From Gordonia sp. KTR9 (GTDB lineage Bacteria; Actinomycetota; Actinomycetes; Mycobacteriales; Mycobacteriaceae): 64,000 nucleotides of DNA. Shown here in pieces: positions 57,163 through 64,000 of this stretch. The DNA is taken from assembly GCF_000143885.2 (NCBI RefSeq), contig NC_018581.1:1-64000 (forward strand). The letters are read 5' to 3'. The notes under the pieces are model-generated. The model worked only from the letters and a program-made list of their open reading frames with translations, made no database searches and had not been told where the DNA came from. A program made the position numbers and the translations under genes. Each line of letters starts with the position of its first letter. Within the stretch, counting starts at the first letter, position 1.

Positions 57163-58466
57163 GAAGGCGCCCCGCCGGCAAGGTCCATGGCGGTGAGGAG
57201 CAACCGGGCGACCCGGGCGTAGGCCTGGTGCTCGGCCTCGCACAGTGCGATCTCCTCCTCGCCGAGTTCTGCTTTGCGGGCGGCGGTGAGGTTGTCCATC
57301 CACTCGCGCATCTCGGCGGCGCAGATGTCGAAGAACTCGTGCACGCGCTCCCGGTCCTGGTGACAGGCCGCGAGAACGGTCGTCGGGGAGAGCGTGTTGT
57401 CGAGTTTCTGGTTGACCCGAAGAAGCCCCAGCAATGCGCCGGGGAGCCGGTCGCCGCGTCGTCGGCGTTCCAGTTTCGGGCTGCTGTCGAGCCGTCTGAT
57501 CATCTCGCCGCGGGCCGTCCGGGCGAAGTCGTCCCAGCGTCGGAGCGCGGCATCGAGATTCGCGGGGTTGAAGACCGCGACATCGATGCGGCGCTGGGCG
57601 TAGACGAGCCCGTTGCGCACGACCACCGCGACTTCGGGCCACCGCGGGGAGAATTCGGCGACGACCATACCGAGCAGTGAGGGTGCGGGCACCGAGGAGC
57701 TGAGGATGGTCACGATCTCCAGTGAGCGGGCGTCGCGGGTGGGTCGCAACAGCGAGGTGCCGGTCGATCGCAGGAAGATGGCCTTGCGCGGGCTGACCAC
57801 CGCGGGACGTCCGGCCGCGGTCATCGCGGCGCGGACCAGTTCGACGAGATGGTCCTTCGACTGCGGGACCACACCGCCCTCGACCGCGGCGTCGACGAAC
57901 CGGGCCGGTGCGGTGAAGCGGAGGGTGTCGGCGTCGGTGATGCGGACGGTGTCGTCGAGATCCTCTCCGACCGCTCGACCCGATTCCGACGGCCGGAGCC
58001 GGTCCCGATCGGTGTCGAGATCGTCCGCGGGCACCGGTGAGTGGTGGCGGGCGAACGACGGGTCGCCGATGCTGACGAACGACGGATGGATGACGCCCCA
58101 CACCTCGCGCAACGCTCGCACGGCGGCGTCGGCGAGGTCGCTGGACCGAAGGGGATCGACCTCGAAGCAGAAGGCACTGCGACCCTCGAGCCGACACCAG
58201 CCGCGGTCGACGATGTAGGTGGCCTGACGCATCCACCGGTCCTTGTCGGTCCAGGTGAGGTCGCCCGCGGAGATGGTGCAGCGAAGGCGGTCGGTCGACC
58301 CGGGGGTCCCGGTCATCGCAAAGGTCATCCGCCGGCGCCAGCCCCCGGCCGCCGCCTCGACGATGGCCAGGCTCTGACCCGGCAGGAGGCGTGGCACCCG
58401 GACCGCGAGGGTGTCGGCGAAGTCCCGCCAGGCCGCCTCGAGGACGGCGTCGAAATCGGGGGACAT
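57153..58466 (-). CDS. TY-Chap-like protein (YbjN/CesT-type chaperone fold), paralogue 1
   Basis: A 437-residue soluble protein. It starts MSPDFDAVLEAAWRDFADTL. Repeated alpha-beta units are typical of TY-Chap proteins (T3SS CesT- and YbjN-like peptide-binding chaperones): LPGQSLAIVEAA, LRCTISAGDL, GWCRLEGRSAFCFEV, AVRALREVWGVIHPSF. No catalytic site is seen. ATG 58466 has AGGAGGAG. The GAPSAP end and the stop come from the hairpin-repeat stub. It resembles the gene at 59509, suggesting duplication. Confidence 0.7.
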   Translation of the reverse strand: MSPDFDAVLEAAWRDFADTLAVRVPRLLPGQSLAIVEAAAGGWRRRMTFAMTGTPGSTDRLRCTISAGDLTWTDKDRWMRQATYIVDRGWCRLEGRSAFCFEVDPLRSSDLADAAVRALREVWGVIHPSFVSIGDPSFARHHSPVPADDLDTDRDRLRPSESGRAVGEDLDDTVRITDADTLRFTAPARFVDAAVEGGVVPQSKDHLVELVRAAMTAAGRPAVVSPRKAIFLRSTGTSLLRPTRDARSLEIVTILSSSVPAPSLLGMVVAEFSPRWPEVAVVVRNGLVYAQRRIDVAVFNPANLDAALRRWDDFARTARGEMIRRLDSSPKLERRRRGDRLPGALLGLLRVNQKLDNTLSPTTVLAACHQDRERVHEFFDICAAEMREWMDNLTAARKAELGEEEIALCEAEHQAYARVARLLLTAMDLAGGAPSAP

Positions 58467-58553
58467 GCGGCTCCTCCTGGGCGGGACGTACGCGGACCGG
58501 ATCCGAATAGTACGACGCGGAGCGGACACCCGGGGCCGACACCCGCGACAGAT

Positions 58554-59366
58554 CTACAGGGGGGCCGAGTGCTCGACCGTCTCGTCGTAGACGGGGTACC
58601 AGGGGAGGTCGTGTGCGGCGTAGTCGGCGCTCGTCAGCGCGGCGCGCGGCACCGGTTCTCCGGTCAGGGACTTCCACGCGACCGAGTTGACGATCCGGAC
58701 CGCGGCGGTGTCGAACGTCGTCGGATGCCAGGTGTCCGCGGACTCGAGTGGACCTGTCACGCGAGGCGCGGTGAGGCGGGGACGGGCACGGGATTGTTCG
58801 GCTCGTGAGATGTCGCAGAGCACGCACGTTCCCGGAGCCGAGGGCAGGTGGCGGCGTCGCCGGGCCCAGGCGTCGGCGCGCATCGGGATGACCGTCAGCT
58901 GCACGAGCGTCCCGGTGCGACCGCCGTCCGCGACGGTGTGGGTCGAGGGAGCGATGAACTGGCGGTCGTCGAGCCCGTCGCCGGTCGGGCCCCGGTGGGA
59001 GGCGAGTGACGGTTGTGTGGGGACCTCGAGGTAGTCGTCGGCGTCGAAGTCGGGCATACCGGTGAAGACGTCACCGCTGATCGCGTTCACGCCGTCGACG
59101 CCGACCATCACGAGGAAGGGATGCATGTGCGGCGAGGAGAAGTCCAGCCAGGTGGCCTCGGACTGCCACATGGGGATGGTTGCGTGCGCATCGCCGTCGG
59201 GTGAGCCCTGAGCGAGACGAAGCGCGCCGTCGTCACCGACCGGGCCGTACCGTCCGACCGGGTCGGGGGTGCGCAGAGTCCGCTGGAAGGTGACGTGCAA
59301 CCGCGCGTCGCGACCCAGTTCGGGAAAGGTGAACGTGAGCGCGCCGCGATCCGTGGTGATGGCCAT
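58554..59366 (-). CDS. Hypothetical protein between the two TY-Chap genes
   Basis: A 270-residue protein that I do not recognise. It starts MAITTDRGALTFTFPELGRD. It has no signal peptide, membrane helix or known catalytic motif. A Cys pair, TCVLCDIS, and many strands suggest a beta-rich, perhaps metal-binding fold. Being set between two related chaperone-like genes on the same strand, it may be a client or partner of them. Confidence 0.6.
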   Translation of the reverse strand: MAITTDRGALTFTFPELGRDARLHVTFQRTLRTPDPVGRYGPVGDDGALRLAQGSPDGDAHATIPMWQSEATWLDFSSPHMHPFLVMVGVDGVNAISGDVFTGMPDFDADDYLEVPTQPSLASHRGPTGDGLDDRQFIAPSTHTVADGGRTGTLVQLTVIPMRADAWARRRRHLPSAPGTCVLCDISRAEQSRARPRLTAPRVTGPLESADTWHPTTFDTAAVRIVNSVAWKSLTGEPVPRAALTSADYAAHDLPWYPVYDETVEHSAPL

Positions 59367-59508
59367 GCGAGGGCTCCGATCGACGACGCGAACCGCTGAG
59401 GGTTACCTAACAATTGAACGCCTCGGCTGGCGCCGGCGCGATGCCCGGCGTCGAAAATCGTCCGCGCAGACTACGTGCACCGGTGATTCGGAGCCCGATT
59501 TGCCCGGA

Positions 59509-60678
59509 TCACTTGGCCGGCGAGTTCCGGTCCGCGGTGTCGTCGTCGGACAGCACGACGACGCGCAGCGCGGCCCGCAGGTTGTGCGTGGTCGCCTTCC
59601 AGGCGTCGGCCTCGTGGCGGCAGGCGTCGGCCTCCACCGAGTCCGACGCCGCGGCCGCGTCGACCGCCGACCGCCGCCACGTGAGGTGCTGCTCCTCGCT
59701 GGTGTTGATGAAGGAGAGGATGTCGGCCTGGTTGTAGCGGCAGATCTTCGCGACCTCGCGGGCACTGAGCGACCGCCCGTCGGGGTCGAGTTCGAGCAGG
59801 GTCTGCAGCGCGTCCGGGAGTCGGCCGCCGTTCCGCGCGGTCATCGGTGCGTCCTCACCGACCTTGGCGATGACGGACGGGGCACAGTCGGCCAGGAACG
59901 AGAACCACTCGGCCAGGGCGGAACTGAGGTTGTGCGGGTGGAAGACGGCGCATTCCACGGTCAGCGTCGCGAAGACCTCGTCCTCGAGGAGGTGCACCCG
60001 CACCGCCGAACCCATGGTCGGCTGGGCGGCGACGATGTCGGCGGCGCGGCGACGGTCGGTGATGTCGCCGGCCAGTCGCGCGAAGAACTCGAGACGCGGT
60101 GCGTCGCTGCGCGGACTCAGCCAGGACGAGACGGGCTTGGTGGGCAGGGCGATGTCGCCGTCGGCGTCGGTCTGGATGCGGCAGCCGGTGAGGTCCTCGA
60201 GGGAGCCGACTAGCAACGCACGCAGATGGTCGGCGTCGAAGGGCTGGACCGCGACCTCGATCTGGGGTTCGGGGCGTGCGGCGGGGGAATGGTCGAGGAA
60301 CGCGGGGTGCACGACCTCCCAGACCTGACGAAGCGTCTGCACCGTCACGTGCGCGAGCTGGTCCACGCGGCGTCGGCCGACCTCGAAGATGTGGGTGCCG
60401 TTGCGCAGGCGCCGCCATCCGAGGGAGGCGAGCAGTGCCAGGTGCTCGGCGAAGTACTCGGCGGTCGGATGCAGGTCGGTGTCGTCGATGGTGCAGCGCA
60501 ACCGACGTGACCCGGTGATCGTGAACCGCAGCGTCCCGTGCGGACCCTCCGGGATCATCGGGTCCTGCTGGATCGTGAGGGTTTGGCCCGGCTCGAGATG
60601 CGACAGCCGATCACCGACGTGCAAGGCGAACGTGCGCCAGGCGTCGTCGATGTTCGAGTCCACGGTGAAGTCGGTCAT
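59509..60678 (-). CDS. TY-Chap-like protein, paralogue 2
   Basis: A 389-residue protein with the same build as 57153: DDAWRTFALHVGDRLSHLEP then GQTLTIQQ, RRLRCTIDDTDL, GWRRLRNGTHIFEVGRRR and TVQTLRQVWEVVHPAFL. A further Ala-rich helical C-terminal part ends in an acidic DDDTADRNS tail. The lack of catalytic residues fits a chaperone role. A secreted or toxic client cannot be identified. GGGAGTC lies before ATG 60678. Confidence 0.7.
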   Translation of the reverse strand: MTDFTVDSNIDDAWRTFALHVGDRLSHLEPGQTLTIQQDPMIPEGPHGTLRFTITGSRRLRCTIDDTDLHPTAEYFAEHLALLASLGWRRLRNGTHIFEVGRRRVDQLAHVTVQTLRQVWEVVHPAFLDHSPAARPEPQIEVAVQPFDADHLRALLVGSLEDLTGCRIQTDADGDIALPTKPVSSWLSPRSDAPRLEFFARLAGDITDRRRAADIVAAQPTMGSAVRVHLLEDEVFATLTVECAVFHPHNLSSALAEWFSFLADCAPSVIAKVGEDAPMTARNGGRLPDALQTLLELDPDGRSLSAREVAKICRYNQADILSFINTSEEQHLTWRRSAVDAAAASDSVEADACRHEADAWKATTHNLRAALRVVVLSDDDTADRNSPAK

Positions 60679-60962
60679 GTCGACTCCCTTCCTCGTGCGC
60701 TGACGTGCATGCGCATTGTGCAGCGATGTCAGGATCGGGAGTACGCTCCACCGAGCTTCTTCGACGGCCGGCCCCGAACCCGCCTTCGGAGATCAGGTTA
60801 GGTGACTCGGCCGACAGACTTGGTCGGTTGAACAGACCCACGACGAACTCCTGTCCGAACCGTACCCCTCGGTCGGTGACCTGGCTGTGTCAGGCAGGGG
60901 TTGTGAACCGACATCGAGCGCCTGTGTCCCCAGCGCTGGGGACATGCTCGCGGAGGTGGGCC
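60679..60962. other. 284-bp gap after the anti-sigma-like gene
   Basis: This gap holds the TY-Chap paralogue-2 promoter and the 3' region of the anti-sigma-like gene. No small gene or strong hairpin was recognised. Confidence 0.4.
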
Positions 60963-61430
60963 TCAGACGCCGAGCCGCTCGTGCCAGCGCAGTGTCACCG
61001 AGGTCCCGTCCGGCCCGCTGGTGACGTCCGACGCGTCGCTGAGCGCCGAGATCAGGGCGAGTCCGCGCCCGCGGTACGGCGACGACGAGGCATCGGATTT
61101 CCAGCGCCCTCCGTCCGTGACGGTGACCTCCAGCGACTCCTCACGCGTCAGGCGTGCCCGTACCTCGATGGCACCGGGTCGTGTGCCCGACGGCTGCGTG
61201 CTCGAAGACTGCGTGCCGGCGGCGTACGCGTGCTCGGCCGCGTTTGCCACCGCCTCGTAGACCGCGAGGACGATGTCGCTGCGACGTTCTGCGTCCACGC
61301 TGACCGTCGCGTCCAGCCACTGCGCGAAGTGCTGCCGGAAGCGGAAGGCGGCCTCGGGGGTGGCCGTGACCGAGAGCGCGAGGCCACCGTCCGGGTCTGC
61401 GCGGCGGTGGGCCGACGAAATCCACACCAT
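60963..61430 (-). CDS. RsbW-like anti-sigma factor / histidine-kinase ATPase domain
   Basis: A 155-residue GHKL ATPase of RsbW type. It has EAVANAAEHAYAAG (N box), VTVTDGGRWKS (G1 box) and RGRGLALISALSD (G2 box). Such proteins bind sigma factors or phosphorylate STAS partners. It is 6 bases downstream of the STAS gene, so the pair forms a partner-switch module. No sigma factor is adjacent, so the target is unknown. Confidence 0.87.
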   Translation of the reverse strand: MVWISSAHRRADPDGGLALSVTATPEAAFRFRQHFAQWLDATVSVDAERRSDIVLAVYEAVANAAEHAYAAGTQSSSTQPSGTRPGAIEVRARLTREESLEVTVTDGGRWKSDASSSPYRGRGLALISALSDASDVTSGPDGTSVTLRWHERLGV

Positions 61431-61436
61431 CGGGGT

Positions 61437-61868
61437 CTATCCAGCCGGACGGTCGGCCAGCCCCTCTGTGGTGGTCATGGCCGTGACCGCGTCGTCCAGT
61501 GTCGGGTAGAGCACCATCGTCTGATCGAGCCCCATCACGGTGAGGGGACGGGTGGTCGCCGGTCCGGCGGCCACGACCCCGAACATGCCCCTGGGCGCGA
61601 TGGCCTCGTGTGCGGCGACGAGCGCCGCCATCCCGGCCGAGGCCAGGAACTCGGTGGTGGTCAGGTCGATGATGAGACCGTCCGGTTGACCGCTCAGCGC
61701 CTCGGACACCGCCTCGGACAACTGCGGAGCGGTGAGGACGTCGATGCTGCCCTCGACGGTCAGGATCACCAGTTGCTCGTGTGCTGCCGACACCACCGTC
61801 ATCAGGGCGCGGCCGGCGCTCAGGCCGGAGTCGTCGACGATCACAGCGTCAGGATGTTCTGCCTGCAT
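61437..61868 (-). CDS. STAS-domain anti-anti-sigma factor
   Basis: A 143-residue SpoIIAA/RsbV-like protein. The STAS core has ILTVEGSIDVLTAPQLSEAV, LIIDLTTTEFLASAGMAALV (with the regulatory Ser in ASAG) and GVVAAGPATTRPLTVMGLDQ. Dephosphorylated, it would bind the adjacent RsbW-like protein and free a sigma factor. ATG 61868 has GAGGG upstream, chosen over a longer frame that lacks STAS homology. Confidence 0.88.
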   Translation of the reverse strand: MQAEHPDAVIVDDSGLSAGRALMTVVSAAHEQLVILTVEGSIDVLTAPQLSEAVSEALSGQPDGLIIDLTTTEFLASAGMAALVAAHEAIAPRGMFGVVAAGPATTRPLTVMGLDQTMVLYPTLDDAVTAMTTTEGLADRPAG

Positions 61869-62032
61869 CGGTTGATGGCCCTCTCCACGGGGGACGCGGC
61901 AGGCCGACACGCGGCCGCCCGTCCCGGCAAATGTGTGACGGCAGCTGCTCAACCGGTGCTGTCCATCGTGCCACGAGACGACGCCGCGTCGGAACCGGGG
62001 TGCGCGAGAATTTCGGCGGAGTCGATGAGCGG

Positions 62033-63232
62033 CTACTTGCCGAACAGCCGGTTGAGGAACGGGATGGTGTCGGCCTGCGAACGGACCAGGGTGCCACTGT
62101 GGTCACTCGGATACGTCCGGAAGGTCACCGGCTGGCCGTTGGCCGTCAGCGTCGCCGCGTACGCAGCGGTGGTGGCATACGGCACGTCCGTGTCCAGCAG
62201 GCCGTGGCCCATGAAAAACGGCTTGTCGAACCCCTTTTCGGGCATCGCAAGGTAGTCGGCGAGGGTTGCGGAGAACCTCGGGAGGCTGTTCAGCGGGGCG
62301 GTGAAGTAGTCACCGACGGAGACTCCCCGGAGTTGTTCCTCGAAGTCGCCGACGCACCGGGTCTCGGCGAGCCCCACGAACTTGCGGCCCGTCGGGGTGA
62401 GGATGCGGTCTATGCCGAGTTCGGGATGTGCGTACCGGAGGCCGGCGGTGATGTAGCTGAGGTAGGCGGTCAGTGCCGGCGTGATCGCCACCGGGGGTAC
62501 GCCCGGGCCGGCGATCTGGACGAGCCGTTCGATGTAGGCCGGCGTGCCGGTGCCCACGGCGCCCCGGTAGTCGAGTTCGGGACCGCCGAACTCGGTGGCA
62601 TGGCGCGCGGTGTAGATCGCCGCGCCGCCGCCCTGGGACTGTCCGACCGCCGCCCACGAGCGCGACAACCGTTGTGTGACAGGGAGAGTTGCGGAGAACT
62701 CGCGACCCGCGCGCACCATGTCGACGACGTTGTGGGCCGTCGTCCGGCCGTCGAGGTAGGCGTGCAGACCGGAGGTGCCCAGCCCGGCGTAGTCGCTCGC
62801 GACGATGGCGTAGCCCTGCTGCATCCACTTCGCCAGGTACGGCAGGTCGCGCTCGGGTAGGCCCGGTCCCCGGACCGAGGGTGCGCAGTCGTCGCCGAGC
62901 CCGGAGGTCCCGTGGGCCCACGAGATCACCGGCCAGCCGCCGGCCGGGGCGGTGCCCCGAGGGATGAAGACGGTCCCGGTGCTCAGTGCCCTGTTGCCGA
63001 ACGTGTCGGTGGTGACGTAGGTCAGGACGGAGGCGTCGGCGGAACCGGGCACCCAGTACTGCGGCGGCAGCGGTCTCGACGAGACGACGGAACCGGCTTC
63101 GCCGGCGGGCGACGGTGAACCGGTCGCCGGACCGGCGGCGAGGGTGCCGGCCGCACCGGAACTCCCGAGCACGACCGCCGCACATGCGGCGAGTGTCAGA
63201 ACCTTGCGATGCCATCGGGTCACGGTCCACAC
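62033..63232 (-). CDS. Secreted triacylglycerol lipase-family protein
   Basis: A 399-residue secreted alpha/beta hydrolase of the LIP type. It has an N-terminal signal peptide (about 1-32). HGTSGLGDDCAPS gives the oxyanion region, GQSQGGGAAIY the nucleophile Ser, GLLDTDVPY the Asp and DHSG the His. It likely hydrolyses acylglycerols outside the cell. ATG 63232 precedes a second-family hairpin (63262-63323). Confidence 0.9.
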   Translation of the reverse strand: MWTVTRWHRKVLTLAACAAVVLGSSGAAGTLAAGPATGSPSPAGEAGSVVSSRPLPPQYWVPGSADASVLTYVTTDTFGNRALSTGTVFIPRGTAPAGGWPVISWAHGTSGLGDDCAPSVRGPGLPERDLPYLAKWMQQGYAIVASDYAGLGTSGLHAYLDGRTTAHNVVDMVRAGREFSATLPVTQRLSRSWAAVGQSQGGGAAIYTARHATEFGGPELDYRGAVGTGTPAYIERLVQIAGPGVPPVAITPALTAYLSYITAGLRYAHPELGIDRILTPTGRKFVGLAETRCVGDFEEQLRGVSVGDYFTAPLNSLPRFSATLADYLAMPEKGFDKPFFMGHGLLDTDVPYATTAAYAATLTANGQPVTFRTYPSDHSGTLVRSQADTIPFLNRLFGK

Positions 63233-63261
63233 CGTACTGCGAACGCGTCCTGGTCTTCGAT

Positions 63262-63323
63262 CCGCTCACATATCCCGTTCCCGCTCAGACGCATTCGGTG
63301 ATCGGAAACGGATCCGGTGAGCG
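63262..63323. repeat. Second hairpin repeat family, copy 2
   Basis: CCGCTCACATATCCCGTTCC at its left edge and ACGGATCCGGTGAGCG at its right match the copy at 40160-40221. The arms are more diverged than in copy 1. It lies in the divergent gap upstream of the lipase gene and the last gene. Confidence 0.75.
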
Positions 63324-63393
63324 CGGCGGGTGGCTCCGGCAATACGCTGGCGGCGTGCGGGTCCGGACAATCCGGACAGAGAGGTGTCAGGCC

Positions 63394-64000
63394 ATGACGT
63401 TGAAGACGGTCGAGCTGCCGGCTCCCGCGGAGATGAGACCGAGGTGGGCTGCCTACGCGGCCCTACTGGCGGTGCGAGGCGAGCGCTGGGCGCAGGGCGC
63501 GCGTGCGACCCCTGACGGGTGGCACTACGACGACGGCGGCGGCAACTGGGCCGACATGGTGCTGGTCGGTGACGACCGGGCGGTGCTCGTCGGGCATGAC
63601 CATGAGTACTCCGAGACGTACTTCCGGGAGGGCGCGGCGTACTTCGGCGAGCCGGAGACCGACCTGCTCGACGGCGCGCCACCGTGGTGGGAGCCGGCCA
63701 TCGCGCCCCACCTCGAGAGGCAGCGCACCGAGGGGATGTGGATCGGGTTCGTCTACGGCTTCGACGGCCGGTGGACCCGGTCCGGCTACGACCTCGAGGA
63801 CGGCTTCACCGGTGTCGGTCTGCCGTTCGTCGACAGCCAGAAGACCGTCGACGCGCTGGCCGATCTGCTGGGGAACTGGTTCGGCGAGCTGCGACTCCCG
63901 CCTCCTGCCGATCTGGCTACCCGGGTACGGGCGATGATCGAACCCGCAGGTGAGGTGACCGAGGCCGGTTTGCGGCGGATACTCGGCCCGGCGGCCGCCC
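63394..64000 (+). CDS. Hypothetical protein, truncated by the window end
   Basis: An open frame without stop, at least 202 residues. It starts MTLKTVELPAPAEMRPRWAA. It is rich in Trp, Gly and acidic residues (WHYDDGGGNWADMVLVGDDR, DGAPPWWEPAIAPH, WIGFVYGFDGRWTRSGYDLE). No known domain or catalytic motif was recognised. GAGGTG lies before ATG 63394. Its full extent and function lie outside the window. Confidence 0.7.
   Translation, partial: MTLKTVELPAPAEMRPRWAAYAALLAVRGERWAQGARATPDGWHYDDGGGNWADMVLVGDDRAVLVGHDHEYSETYFREGAAYFGEPETDLLDGAPPWWEPAIAPHLERQRTEGMWIGFVYGFDGRWTRSGYDLEDGFTGVGLPFVDSQKTVDALADLLGNWFGELRLPPPADLATRVRAMIEPAGEVTEAGLRRILGPAAA

Noticed and set aside
60705-62255. Long plus-strand frame of 516 residues
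   Set aside because: It is antisense to the RsbW-like and STAS genes, which have clear motifs, and it has no homology-like motifs of its own.

Overview
The window is high-GC actinobacterial DNA that begins at the chromosomal replication origin. The order dnaA, oriC, dnaN, recF, DUF721, gyrB, gyrA, DUF3566 gene, tRNA-Ile, tRNA-Ala, and later cwsA, ppiA, PH-domain gene, crgA, trpG/pabA, pknB, pknA, pbpA, rodA, pstP, fhaB, fhaA, tRNA-Leu, is the order known from Mycobacterium tuberculosis and other Mycobacteriales. Protein details (proline-rich DUF3566 protein, Mrf-type GTPase next to zinc-independent ribosomal proteins, TY-Chap proteins) suggest Gordonia or a close relative. The genus is an inference.

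Layout. 0-11.6 kb: replication initiation and DNA gyrase, ending in two tRNAs and a strong terminator. 11.7-22.3 kb: an accessory block splitting the mycobacterial order: an XRE-cupin regulator, a TetR regulator, a free-standing Ser/Thr kinase, a zinc-starvation block (alternative L31, Mrf, L28, L33, S14, S18 around two Zur-type boxes), a DJ-1/PfpI protein, an SDR, and an MFS pump behind a MerR-type operator. 22.4-37.5 kb: the conserved cell-wall growth and division cluster with its kinases, phosphatase and FHA adaptors. 37.6-41.7 kb: small enzymes (F420-type reductase, WrbA, DUF72, FBP). 41.8-46.4 kb: an AT-richer island with a ThsB-like TIR protein, a four-helix SLATT/DUF4231 membrane protein and an AAA-TIR protein, followed by about 1 kb without convincing genes and a 28-residue small ORF with its own RBS and terminator. 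46.4-49 kb: a secreted papain-like protein and a lipoprotein hydrolase. 49-56 kb: a P450 with its ferredoxin reductase, an AraC regulator, an NCS1 permease, a phosphotriesterase-like lactonase and an SDR, probably one catabolic locus. 56-64 kb: repeat-rich DNA around a RibD-type reductase, two TY-Chap paralogues, an anti-sigma/STAS pair, a secreted lipase and a truncated gene at the window edge.

The strongest candidates for something new are the TIR / SLATT / AAA-TIR island, which resembles anti-phage signalling systems, and a family of hairpin repeats (CTGCTCCCTGAGGTGCGAGG type) that sit at gene 3' ends and supply the stop codon and last residues of three unrelated proteins. A second hairpin family (two copies), a DnaA-box cluster beside crgA and the 28-residue ORF also deserve a look. 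All functions were assigned by reading sequence and motifs; no database search was run.
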